Assembly: GCA_001593845.1 (NCBI GenBank)
Contig: LUCF01000009.1
Coordinates: forward strand, 1 to 13,395
Length of the DNA: 13,395 nt
Direction of reading: 5' to 3'
From: Candidatus Bathyarchaeota archaeon B63
GTDB lineage: Archaea > Thermoproteota > Bathyarchaeia > Bathyarchaeales > DTEX01
Part shown: positions 1 through 6,286 of the stretch, piece by piece
Layout: each line of letters opens with the position of its first letter
How positions within the stretch are numbered: the first letter of the stretch is position 1
Position numbers and translations under genes: made by a program
The notes under the pieces: model-generated
Told to the model about the DNA's origin: nothing
The model's input: the letters and a program-made list of their open reading frames with translations, nothing else
Database searches by the model: none

Positions 1-1
1 C

Positions 2-265
2 GCGGCGAATAATGCAGGCGCCAAGATAATCAGGATGATAACCCAGAGGTTCTCGCCGACCGGAGTAAGCGTCATCCTGATCCTGGCTGAGACGCACATC
101 TCGATTCACACGTGGCCAGAGTATGGATATGCAGCCCTCGATATATTCATATGCGGGGAGGGAAAGGACCCAGAATCCGCATGGGCCGTGATCAGAGACT
201 CTCTGCGTCCACAGAGTTTCAGGATCAGAAGGATAGAGAGAACGGTAAATGAAGCTCCCAAATAG
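2..265 (+). CDS. speD: S-adenosylmethionine decarboxylase proenzyme (class 1B SpeD), 5' truncated by window edge
   Basis: This is the C-terminal 87 codons of a SpeD-family enzyme; the frame is open to base 2, so the true start lies outside the window. SpeD self-cleaves to form a pyruvoyl group and makes decarboxylated AdoMet, the aminopropyl donor for spermidine. The family core is clear: FSPTGVS, then AETHISIHTWPE, GYAALDIF and CG. By alignment with the well-studied Thermotoga maritima enzyme, the residues equivalent to Ser55 (in GVS), His68 (in IHT) and Cys83 (in ICG) are all present at the right spacing. The position of the cleavage serine (Ser63, in family AESH) is Thr here (AETH, codon acg at 92-94). 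An ATG at 35 is internal to the domain and unlikely to be the start. Related archaeal arginine decarboxylases share this fold, so substrate is not certain. Family assignment is confident; activity is open because of the Thr. Confidence 0.88.
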   Translation, partial: AANNAGAKIIRMITQRFSPTGVSVILILAETHISIHTWPEYGYAALDIFICGEGKDPESAWAVIRDSLRPQSFRIRRIERTVNEAPK

Positions 266-373
266 AGATGTGATATTCGCCGCTCACTTGGACGTGGCAG
301 GCCCACAAGGAAGCATCAGATTGAAAAGTGATTCATGAGTGTGCCGAAGAGAAGGCTACGGGAGAAGCATACC

Positions 374-387
374 ATTTAAATATAAAT
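374..387 (+). promoter_or_regulatory. TATA box of the uS13 operon
   Basis: The sequence ATTTAAATATAAAT is a near-ideal archaeal TATA box. It lies in the gap between speD and uS13, about 45 bases before the uS13 start. Transcription would be expected about 25 bases downstream, near 403-410, giving a short leader of about 20-25 bases that contains a GAGG ribosome-binding site at 419-422. The gene packing downstream suggests it drives the whole ribosomal/RNA polymerase run. No other gene was seen in 266-429. Confidence 0.75.
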
Positions 388-429
388 GTTTTCTTCGTAT
401 TAAGAAGCAATGTAACAAGAGGCTCGATC

Positions 430-879
430 ATGCCCTCAGAATTTAAGCATATCGTGCGTCTCGCAGGTCAAGACCTGGATGGGACGAAGAGGGTAGTTTA
501 TGCCCTGACCAAGATAAGGGGGGTTAATATCCGATTAGCCGACGCCATCGTCAGGAAGATCCAGGTGCCCCCCGATAAACGCTTAGGTTTCCTGTCTGAG
601 TCGGAGATAAGGAGGATCGAGGAGGCCATCGTGAACATCAGTAGCTACGATATCCCAAGATGGCTCTTCAATAGGCGGAAGGATCTGGAGTCCGGAAAGG
701 ATCTTCATCTCATAACTTCTGATCTTGAATTGAGAAGGAAGGAGGATATCGAGAGGGAGCAGGCCATGAAGTCTTGGAGGGGGTACCGGCACTCTTATGG
801 ACTTAAGGTGAGGGGGCAGAAGACCAGAACAACTGGTAGGAAAGGCAGGGTTGTAGGTGTGAGGAAGAGGCGGAGATAA
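430..879 (+). CDS. rps13: 30S ribosomal protein uS13
   Basis: A 149-residue small-subunit protein that sits in the head of the 30S subunit and contacts the P-site tRNA and the large subunit. The family features are the start with HIVRLAGQDLDGTKRV, the helix-two-turns-helix segment ALTKIRGVNIRLADAI, and the very basic tail with RGQKTRTTGRKG ending in RKRRR. The archaeal/eukaryotic form is longer than the bacterial one, as here. An upstream in-frame ATG at 328 would add 34 residues unlike the family and lies before the TATA box, so ATG 430 with GAGG at 419-422 is preferred. It is the first gene of the operon; uS4 begins one base after its stop. Confidence 0.97.
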   Translation: MPSEFKHIVRLAGQDLDGTKRVVYALTKIRGVNIRLADAIVRKIQVPPDKRLGFLSESEIRRIEEAIVNISSYDIPRWLFNRRKDLESGKDLHLITSDLELRRKEDIEREQAMKSWRGYRHSYGLKVRGQKTRTTGRKGRVVGVRKRRR

Positions 880-880
880 G

Positions 881-1423
881 ATGGGAGATCCAAAGAAGCC
901 TAAGAAGAAGTATGAGACCCCGAGGTTTCCTTGGCGATCAGATGTCCTAGAAAGCGAGCTCAGATTACTTGGCGAGTATGGCTTAAGGAACAAGAGGGAG
1001 CTTTGGCGGCATAGAACCCAGCTCTCCAAGTTCCGAGGCATCGCAAGGTCTCTGTTGGGCATGCCCACGGCGCGAAGAAGGGTGCTCGAGAGGCAGCTCT
1101 TAGAGAAGCTGAAGCGGCTCGGCATCTTGTCGGAGGACGCCGTGCTCGATGATGTCCTGGACCTCACGGTGGAATCGATTCTGGAGAGGCGGTTACAGAC
1201 CATAGTATTCAGGAAGGGGTTGGCTAAGACCGTTCATCAGTCCCGTCAATTGATCACGCATGGTCATATAGCCATCGATGGAAGGAAGGTCTTCTCCCCG
1301 AGCTACATAGTACCGAAGAGCGAAGAGGATAAGATAGAGTATGCGCCTACAAGCCCCTTCGTTAATCCTGATCATCCGATGAGGGCAGAGGCAATAGAAG
1401 TTGAGGCTGCGGGGGGCACATAA
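881..1423 (+). CDS. rps4: 30S ribosomal protein uS4
   Basis: A 180-residue primary 16S rRNA-binding protein that nucleates assembly of the 30S body. The N-terminal part (GDPKKPKKKYETPRFPW, then LGEYGLRNKRELWR) is the archaeal form, which lacks the bacterial zinc or long N-terminal region. Residues about 105-160 form the S4 RNA-binding domain, with RRLQTIVFRKGLAKT, SRQLITHGHI and IDGRKVFSPSYIV. The C-terminal end is acidic (EAIEVEAAGGT), as in other archaea. ATG 881 follows the uS13 stop by one base and uS11 follows after two bases, so translation is probably coupled. Confidence 0.97.
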   Translation: MGDPKKPKKKYETPRFPWRSDVLESELRLLGEYGLRNKRELWRHRTQLSKFRGIARSLLGMPTARRRVLERQLLEKLKRLGILSEDAVLDDVLDLTVESILERRLQTIVFRKGLAKTVHQSRQLITHGHIAIDGRKVFSPSYIVPKSEEDKIEYAPTSPFVNPDHPMRAEAIEVEAAGGT

Positions 1424-1425
1424 GT

Positions 1426-1824
1426 ATGAGCAGCAAGAGCGAGAAATGGGGGATCGTTCACATATACAGCTCATACAACAACACAATAGTGCATATGACA
1501 GACCTATCCGGGGCGGAAACCATAGCCAGGGCATCCGGGGGAATGTTCGTTAAGGCGGATCGGCTGGAGTCTTCCCCCTACGCCGCCATGAGAGCGGCGG
1601 CTTACGTCGCCTCCATAGCTAAGGACAAGGGAATAACAGCGATACACATCAAGGTTCGGGCCCCCGGGGGGTCCAAGGCCAGAACGCCTGGACCTGGAGC
1701 TCAAGCAGCGATCAGGGCGCTGGCCAGGGCTGGATTCAGGATGATCGGCCGGATCGAGGAGGTCACCCCGCTTCCTCATGATGGAACTAGGCGGAAGGGC
1801 GGCCGTAGGGGACGACGAGTATAG
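1426..1824 (+). CDS. rps11: 30S ribosomal protein uS11
   Basis: A 132-residue protein of the 30S platform, near the E-site and the 3' end of 16S rRNA. Diagnostic segments are GIVHIYSSYNNTIVHMTDLSG, ASGGMFVKADR, the RAPGGSKARTPGPGAQAAIRAL motif and the basic C-terminus THDGTRR-like (PHDGTRRKGGRRGRRV). It starts at ATG 1426, two bases after the uS4 stop. A 113-base gap separates it from rpoD, the largest break inside this run; the gap holds a short open frame and a weak hairpin discussed under findings. Confidence 0.97.
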   Translation: MSSKSEKWGIVHIYSSYNNTIVHMTDLSGAETIARASGGMFVKADRLESSPYAAMRAAAYVASIAKDKGITAIHIKVRAPGGSKARTPGPGAQAAIRALARAGFRMIGRIEEVTPLPHDGTRRKGGRRGRRV

Positions 1825-1937
1825 CCATTCGGGGTATATGATGAGGCTCATGGAGGGAAAAGTTGAAATAGATCGCTCATCTGTTTATCAGAGAAAAACA
1901 GTAGCGGACAGACAGTTTTAGCGAGAAGGCCTCTGTG

Positions 1938-2768
1938 ATGAACGTTCAGATCCTTGAAAGGAACGAGGATTCGATGCTTTTCGTAGTGGATGGAATAACA
2001 GCTTCTCTCGCGAATACTCTACGCAGAATAATACTCTCCGAGGTTCCATGCATGGCTATCGACGACATAATGATAATCGAGAATGATTCAGTCCTGCATG
2101 ACGAGATATTGGGTCTCAGGCTTGGGCTCATCCCCCTAAAGACGGATCTCGACTCTTATAATCTTCCTGAGGAGTGCAGCTGCCAAAGCGAGCTCGGATG
2201 CCCGCTCTGCCGGACGGTTCTCATACTGGATGTTGAGGCGAGGGGCGGGGAAAGAGTCGTATACTCGAAGGATCTACTCCCGGAGAACCCTGATGTCGCG
2301 CCCGTCAGCGGCGAGATCCCCATCGTCAAGCTCGCCCCAGGTCAGAGGATCAGGCTTGAGGCGTACGCTAGGCTGGGCAGGGGGAGGGAGCATGCTAAGT
2401 GGCAGCCCGTTTCATCTTGCATATATAGGCATGTGCCCGAGATAAAGGTGGATGCGGGGAGATGCGATGCATGCGGCGAATGCGTAGAGATCTGTTCGAG
2501 GAACGTCCTTGAGAGGTCAGGTGATAAGATTGAGGTTAAGAACATGCTTGAGTGCACCATATGCAGGGACTGTATGAGGGTCTGCCCGCAGGAGCCAGCC
2601 GCGATCAGCGTTGATGGAAATGAAAACTCATTCATCTTCTACGTGGAGTCGACGGGGGTCATGCCTGTTGAGCGTATAATCGAAGAGGCATTCAAGATAT
2701 ACGATAAGAAGTACTCGGAGTTTCTAGATCAGCTTCTGGTGAGCTTAAATGTGTCCGAGAAAGACTAG
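1938..2768 (+). CDS. rpoD: DNA-directed RNA polymerase subunit D (Rpo3) with two ferredoxin-like cysteine motifs
   Basis: Archaeal counterpart of eukaryotic Rpb3 and one half of bacterial alpha; it pairs with subunit L and, with N and P, forms the assembly platform of RNA polymerase. Residues 17-70 contain the dimerisation core (DGITASLANTLRRIILSEVP and LGLRLGLIPL). A C-S-C...GC-P-L-C stretch lies at 80-91. Residues 170-225 form a ferredoxin-like insert with two full CxxCxxCxxxC motifs: Cys176/179/182/186 and Cys206/209/212/216. This arrangement is known in some archaeal RpoD proteins and would bind two [4Fe-4S] clusters; cluster binding here is inferred. A GTG at 1935 directly precedes ATG 1938; ATG was chosen, with GAAGG at 1925-1929 as ribosome-binding site. 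Its 3' end overlaps eL18 by 20 bases. Confidence 0.96.
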   Translation: MNVQILERNEDSMLFVVDGITASLANTLRRIILSEVPCMAIDDIMIIENDSVLHDEILGLRLGLIPLKTDLDSYNLPEECSCQSELGCPLCRTVLILDVEARGGERVVYSKDLLPENPDVAPVSGEIPIVKLAPGQRIRLEAYARLGRGREHAKWQPVSSCIYRHVPEIKVDAGRCDACGECVEICSRNVLERSGDKIEVKNMLECTICRDCMRVCPQEPAAISVDGNENSFIFYVESTGVMPVERIIEEAFKIYDKKYSEFLDQLLVSLNVSEKD

Positions 2769-3117
2769 GATCACTAACCCCGAGCTGCTCAGTTTGATTC
2801 GTTTCTTGAGAAAGAAGGCGAGGGAGAATAAGGCGGCCGTCTGGCGGAGCGTAGCTGAGATTCTCTCCAAGCCTAACAGAAGAAGAATAGCCGTAAACAT
2901 AAGCAGGATAAGCCGGTATACGGGGGAGAATGATGAGGTTGTGGTTCCCGGAAAGGTCCTTGGGGCTGGAACGATCAAACATCCAGTCACAGTGGCGGCC
3001 TTCGCCTTCTCGGAGCAGGCGAGGGCGAAAATAGAAAAGGCGAAGGGGAAGTGCTTAACAATCCATGAATTGGCCGAGAGTAACCCTAAAGGGTCAAACA
3101 TCAAGATAATAGGGTGA
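2749..3117 (+). CDS. rpl18e: 50S ribosomal protein eL18
   Basis: A 122-residue protein of the large subunit found in archaea and eukaryotes and related in fold to bacterial uL15. Recognisable segments are TNPELLSLIRFLRKKA, AVWRSVAEILSKPNRRR, AVNISRISRYT, the VVPGKVLGAGTI motif and the C-terminal NPKGSNIKIIG. Start ATG 2749 lies inside the last codons of rpoD in another frame (20-base overlap), which implies translational coupling. Length is typical for archaea. Confidence 0.95.
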   Translation: MCPRKTRITNPELLSLIRFLRKKARENKAAVWRSVAEILSKPNRRRIAVNISRISRYTGENDEVVVPGKVLGAGTIKHPVTVAAFAFSEQARAKIEKAKGKCLTIHELAESNPKGSNIKIIG

Positions 3118-3123
3118 TGGGGA

Positions 3124-3561
3124 ATGGCCCGTAAGGAGACCGGTGAGACTATAATCGACGCTGAGGGGCTTATACTGGGCAGGATGGCGAGTCACGTAGC
3201 TAAGAGGCTGCTTAGCGGTGAGAGGATAATCATCGTGAACGCGGAGAAAGCCCTGATCTCCGGGAAGAGGCTCAGCATACTGAGGAAGAAGCATGAGTAT
3301 CTTCAGATAGGCCACTTCCGTAAGGGGCCCTATCATCCTAGAAGGCCGGATACGCTCGTGAAGAGGGTGATCAGGGGGATGCTTCCGAGGAGGAAGCCCC
3401 GTGGAAAGGAGGCGCTTAAGAGGCTGAGGGTCTACATCGGCGTGCCTGAAGCCTATCAAGGCAGAAGGAAGGAGAGCGTTCCGGAGGCTGACGGTAGAGA
3501 TTTAAGAGGCCCCCATATAGAAGTCTCTGAACTTGCGCGGAACATAGGCTGGAAGGGATAA
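3124..3561 (+). CDS. rpl13: 50S ribosomal protein uL13
   Basis: A 145-residue early-assembly protein of the large subunit. Visible family segments are IIDAEGLILGRMASHVAKRLL, IVNAEKALISGKR, the FRKGPYHPRRPD stretch and VKRVIRGMLPRRKPRGKEALKRLRVY. ATG 3124 follows the eL18 stop by six bases, and a GGTGA element at about 3112-3116 overlaps that stop. The gene order eL18-uL13-uS9-rpoN is the usual archaeal one. Confidence 0.97.
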   Translation: MARKETGETIIDAEGLILGRMASHVAKRLLSGERIIIVNAEKALISGKRLSILRKKHEYLQIGHFRKGPYHPRRPDTLVKRVIRGMLPRRKPRGKEALKRLRVYIGVPEAYQGRRKESVPEADGRDLRGPHIEVSELARNIGWKG

Positions 3562-3580
3562 GAAAAAAAGGGTGGATGAT

Positions 3581-3991
3581 GTGCCGGCTAGGAAGGTCCT
3601 CGTCATCAGCGGGAAACGGAAGACCGCGATTGCGAAGGCCATAATCAGGGAGGGAAGGGGCAGGATAAGAATAAATAACATCCCATTGGAGATCTATCAG
3701 CCCGAGATAGCCCGGGAGAAGATAAAGGAGCCGCTGCTGCTCGCCGGCGAGGATGTCTGGAGGAAACTTGATATAAAAATAAAGGTGAAGGGCGGAGGTT
3801 TTATGGGGCAAGCTGAGGCGAGCAGGATTGCCCTAGCTAGAGGCCTGATCAAGTGGACGAAGAGCTCTCATCTCAGAACGGTCTTTATGAAGTATGACAG
3901 GACCATGGTCGCCGGAGACCCGAGACGTAAGGAATCGAAGAAGTTCGGAGGCCGAGGTGCAAGGGCTAGGTTCCAAAAGAGCTATAGGTGA
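3581..3991 (+). CDS. rps9: 30S ribosomal protein uS9
   Basis: A 136-residue protein of the 30S head whose extended C-terminal tail reaches the P-site tRNA. Family marks are SGKRKTAIAKAIIREG, RIRINNIPLE, VKGGGFMGQAEASRIALARGLI, the DRTMVAGDPRRKESKKFGGRGARARFQKSYR end (terminal KSYR intact). There are two in-frame GTG codons, at 3572 and 3581. GTG 3581 is preferred because the purine-rich AGGGTGG at 3569-3575 then sits at a normal ribosome-binding distance and the protein starts close to the conserved SGKRK. Using 3572 adds three residues. Confidence 0.95.
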   Translation: MPARKVLVISGKRKTAIAKAIIREGRGRIRINNIPLEIYQPEIAREKIKEPLLLAGEDVWRKLDIKIKVKGGGFMGQAEASRIALARGLIKWTKSSHLRTVFMKYDRTMVAGDPRRKESKKFGGRGARARFQKSYR

Positions 3992-4024
3992 GATGACCCA
4001 TAATTAAATGTGAGGTTAACAATT

Positions 4025-4246
4025 ATGATAATACCTGTAAGATGTTTTACATGCGGCAAACTGATCGGGGATAAATGGGAGGAGTTCAGCCGGAGGGTGA
4101 AGGAAGGCGAACCCGCCGGAAAAGTACTGGATGATCTAGGCTTGACTCGATACTGTTGCCGCCGTATGCTTCTCTCCCATGTCGAGATAATAGATGAAGT
4201 TGCGAGGTTCTACGGCGGAAAGGCGGTTGAGGAGGCTGAGGGATAG
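4025..4246 (+). CDS. rpoN: DNA-directed RNA polymerase subunit N (Rpo10)
   Basis: A 73-residue zinc-binding subunit equal to eukaryotic Rpb10. It joins the D-L-N-P assembly platform. The start MIIPVRCFTCGKLIG is the classic family signature, and LGLTRYCCRRMLLSH supplies the second cysteine pair; together they form the CxxC...CC zinc site. GTG 4010 is in frame upstream, but ATG 4025 gives the conserved N-terminus and has GAGGT at 4012-4016 as ribosome-binding site. The stop overlaps the enolase GTG start by one base. In many archaea rpoK follows here; it is missing. Confidence 0.97.
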   Translation: MIIPVRCFTCGKLIGDKWEEFSRRVKEGEPAGKVLDDLGLTRYCCRRMLLSHVEIIDEVARFYGGKAVEEAEG

Positions 4247-5502
4247 TGTCCACAATAATAGAGGATGTCGCGGCGAGGCAGGTCATGAACAGCAGGGGAG
4301 ACCTAACGATAGAGGTGGATGTTTACACGATAGAGGGGTTCGGAAGGGCGTCAGCGCCGAGCGGCGCGAGCACCGGCAAAGCGGAGGCCACGCCGTTCCC
4401 GGAAGGCGGGATAAAGGAGGCGATAAAGAAGGTGGAGGAAACTATCGCCCCTGAGATAATTGGGCTTTATGCTGACGATCAGGAGGAGATAGACTCGATC
4501 CTCCACGAGATAGATGGGACGGAGAACTTCAGGAACATAGGCGGGAACACGGCGTACGCCGTCTCCCTGGCGGTTGCAGATGCAGCCGCGGACTCCTACG
4601 GCCTCTCCCTTTATCAGTATCTAGGCGGTTCAATGGCCTCTTCTCTTCCATACCCATTGGGAAATGTTATAGGAGGGGGGAAGCATGCCTCCGGAAGGTC
4701 AACTGACATCCAGGAATTCCTAGTCCTGCCTTTAGGTGCGGGAACCTTCTCAGCCGCGGTGGAAGCTAACGCGGCGATTCATAAGAGATTGAGGAGCATA
4801 CTCGGAGAGTTGGATGCCAGCTTCACCGGGGGGAAGGGGGATGAGGGGGCATGGGCGCCCAACATCTCGAATAATGAGGCTCTGGAAGCCGTCTCGAGGG
4901 CCTGTGATGAGGTCGCCGAGGAGATGGGCTTCGAGTGCCGGGTCGGCGTGGATATCGCAGCTTCATCGCTCTGGAACCCGAAAAAGGAGGCATATGTCTA
5001 CACGAGGGACGGCGTTGAGCGTGATCGGGGTGAACAGATCGAGTACGTCTTGAGCCTCATCGAGGATTACGGCCTCGTCTACGTGGAGGATCCGCTTCAC
5101 GAAGAAGACTACGAAGGCTTTAGGGAATTAACCTCAAAGTCGCGTGGATGCCTAATATGCGGGGACGACCTATTCGTCACGAATGTCAATCGGCTGCGGA
5201 GGGGCATATCGATGAAGGCGGGGAACGCCATCATCATAAAAATGAATCAGATCGGAACCCTCACAGACACATGGAAGGCTACAAGGCTGGCCATCGAGAA
5301 CAGCTACGTCCCAGTTGTCTCACACAGGTCAGGGGAGACCGAGGCGGCTCACATCGCCCATCTCGCCGTGGCGATGAACGCCCCCCTGATCAAGACGGGC
5401 GTCGTCGGAGGGGAGAGAATCGCGAAACTCAACGAGCTCATCCGCATCGAGGATGAATTGGGTAGGAGCGCGCGGATGGCGGCCTTAAAAATAAAGACTT
5501 GA
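4246..5502 (+). CDS. eno: Enolase (phosphopyruvate hydratase), divergent archaeal form
   Basis: A 418-residue enolase that interconverts 2-phosphoglycerate and phosphoenolpyruvate in glycolysis and gluconeogenesis. Segments in order: NSRGDLTIEVDV (15-26), the mobile loop PSGASTGKAEA (38-48), QEF with Glu157, GDEG with Glu200, VGVDIAAS with metal ligand Asp236, VEDPL with Glu281, CGDDLFVTN with Asp307, IKMNQIGTL with Lys332, VSHRSGETE with His360, and IKTG with Lys383. All the acid/base and Mg ligands expected in the family are present. Several usually invariant neighbours differ: GDEGA instead of GDEGG, HASG in place of the common HAxN, IKMNQ instead of IKPNQ, and VVGGERIAKLN where most have a SER-AKYN form. 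GTG 4246 overlaps the rpoN stop by one base. Enolase activity is likely but this is an atypical branch. Confidence 0.9.
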   Translation: MSTIIEDVAARQVMNSRGDLTIEVDVYTIEGFGRASAPSGASTGKAEATPFPEGGIKEAIKKVEETIAPEIIGLYADDQEEIDSILHEIDGTENFRNIGGNTAYAVSLAVADAAADSYGLSLYQYLGGSMASSLPYPLGNVIGGGKHASGRSTDIQEFLVLPLGAGTFSAAVEANAAIHKRLRSILGELDASFTGGKGDEGAWAPNISNNEALEAVSRACDEVAEEMGFECRVGVDIAASSLWNPKKEAYVYTRDGVERDRGEQIEYVLSLIEDYGLVYVEDPLHEEDYEGFRELTSKSRGCLICGDDLFVTNVNRLRRGISMKAGNAIIIKMNQIGTLTDTWKATRLAIENSYVPVVSHRSGETEAAHIAHLAVAMNAPLIKTGVVGGERIAKLNELIRIEDELGRSARMAALKIKT

Positions 5503-5517
5503 TGGAGACGATGAGGA

Positions 5518-6180
5518 GTGCCGGAGATCGAGGAGAACCCTGAAGGGGATGCTCAAAGCGAAGAGGAGGAATTATTGCTTCCCCAAGACGACCTTCTCTC
5601 CGCCGGAATCCACATAGGAACGAAGATAAAGACGAAGGACATGGAGCCCTTCATCTATAGGGTGAGGCCTGACGGGCTATTCGTCCTAGACCTAAACAAG
5701 ACAGATGAGAGGATCAGGGTAGCCGCGAAGTTCCTCGCCCGCTTCGAGCCTTCTAAGATAGCGGTCGTCGCTGCGAGGCTGTACGCCCGCGAGCCGGTCA
5801 GCAAATTCTGTAAGGTTGTAGGCTGCATCCCGATAACGGGCCGTTTCATCCCGGGGATGCTTTCTAATCCGCTGTATCCCGAGAGGATAGAGCCTGACGT
5901 AATCGTTGTCTCAGATCCCAGGGCGGATTCTCAAGCCGTTAAGGAGGCCTCCATCCTCGGGCTTCCAGTCGTCGCCCTCTGCAGCACCGATAATAGCTTC
6001 GGCTATATAGACCTGGTTATACCGACGAATAATAAGGGGAGAAGAGCATTAGCAGTTATCTATTGGCTTCTGGCGAGGCAGGTGCTACGTGAGAGGGGCG
6101 AGATCCCCTCGGATGGGGATATTCCGCTCTCAATCGAGGATTTTGAGATGAAGATCCTGGAGAAGCCCAGTAAGGGCTGA
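5518..6180 (+). CDS. rps2: 30S ribosomal protein uS2
   Basis: A 220-residue protein of the 30S subunit, located between head and body on the back of the subunit. Family segments are LLSAGIHIGTKIKTKDMEPFIY, DGLFVLDLNKTDERIRVAAKFLARF, the SKIAVVAARLYAREPVSKFC stretch, GRFIPGMLSNP, DVIVVSDPRADSQAVKEASILGLPVVALCSTDN and VIPTNNKGRRALAVIYWLLA. About 24 mostly acidic residues precede the conserved domain, as in several archaea. Start GTG 5518 is the only in-frame option that keeps the domain whole; an ATG at 5511 is out of frame. It ends the ribosomal run. Confidence 0.96.
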   Translation: MPEIEENPEGDAQSEEEELLLPQDDLLSAGIHIGTKIKTKDMEPFIYRVRPDGLFVLDLNKTDERIRVAAKFLARFEPSKIAVVAARLYAREPVSKFCKVVGCIPITGRFIPGMLSNPLYPERIEPDVIVVSDPRADSQAVKEASILGLPVVALCSTDNSFGYIDLVIPTNNKGRRALAVIYWLLARQVLRERGEIPSDGDIPLSIEDFEMKILEKPSKG

Positions 6181-6223
6181 TTCTTTCACCTCTCAGCCCC
6201 TCCGCAGCCTCAGCAAAGAAGAA

Positions 6224-6230
6224 TTTTATA
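6224..6230 (+). promoter_or_regulatory. TATA box of the isoprenoid gene run
   Basis: TTTTATA preceded by the purine-rich AAAGAAGAA, a plausible TFB-recognition element. It stands in the 106-base gap between uS2 and mevalonate kinase, about 57 bases before the kinase start, so transcription would begin near 6250-6255. This suggests the isoprenoid genes have their own transcript start apart from any read-through. The rest of the gap is pyrimidine-rich on the uS2 side and shows nothing else firm. Confidence 0.55.
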
Positions 6231-6286
6231 GTTCCTCCGCTGATTCATTAATGGTCAGGACTGGATAACCCGCTGGAGACTGTCCT

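Noticed and set aside
266..429. Possible tRNA or small RNA gene between speD and uS13
   Set aside because: No cloverleaf, no conserved T-loop sequence and no box C/D pair; only the uS13 promoter is supported.
328..429. 34-residue N-terminal extension of uS13 from ATG 328
   Set aside because: It would start upstream of the operon TATA box and is unlike any uS13; ATG 430 has a ribosome-binding site and gives the family N-terminus.
583..1203. Long open frame on the - strand across uS13/uS4
   Set aside because: It is antisense to two certain ribosomal genes, low in complexity (Ser/Leu/Pro-rich) and matches no family I know.
1838..1844. ATGATGA after uS11 as box C of a C/D guide RNA
   Set aside because: No CTGA box D follows at a usable distance and there are no terminal stems.
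4001..4010. AT-rich TAATTAAATG before rpoN as a promoter
   Set aside because: A start 25 bases downstream would fall at or after the rpoN ATG at 4025, so it cannot supply a normal leader; rpoN is more likely read from the operon.
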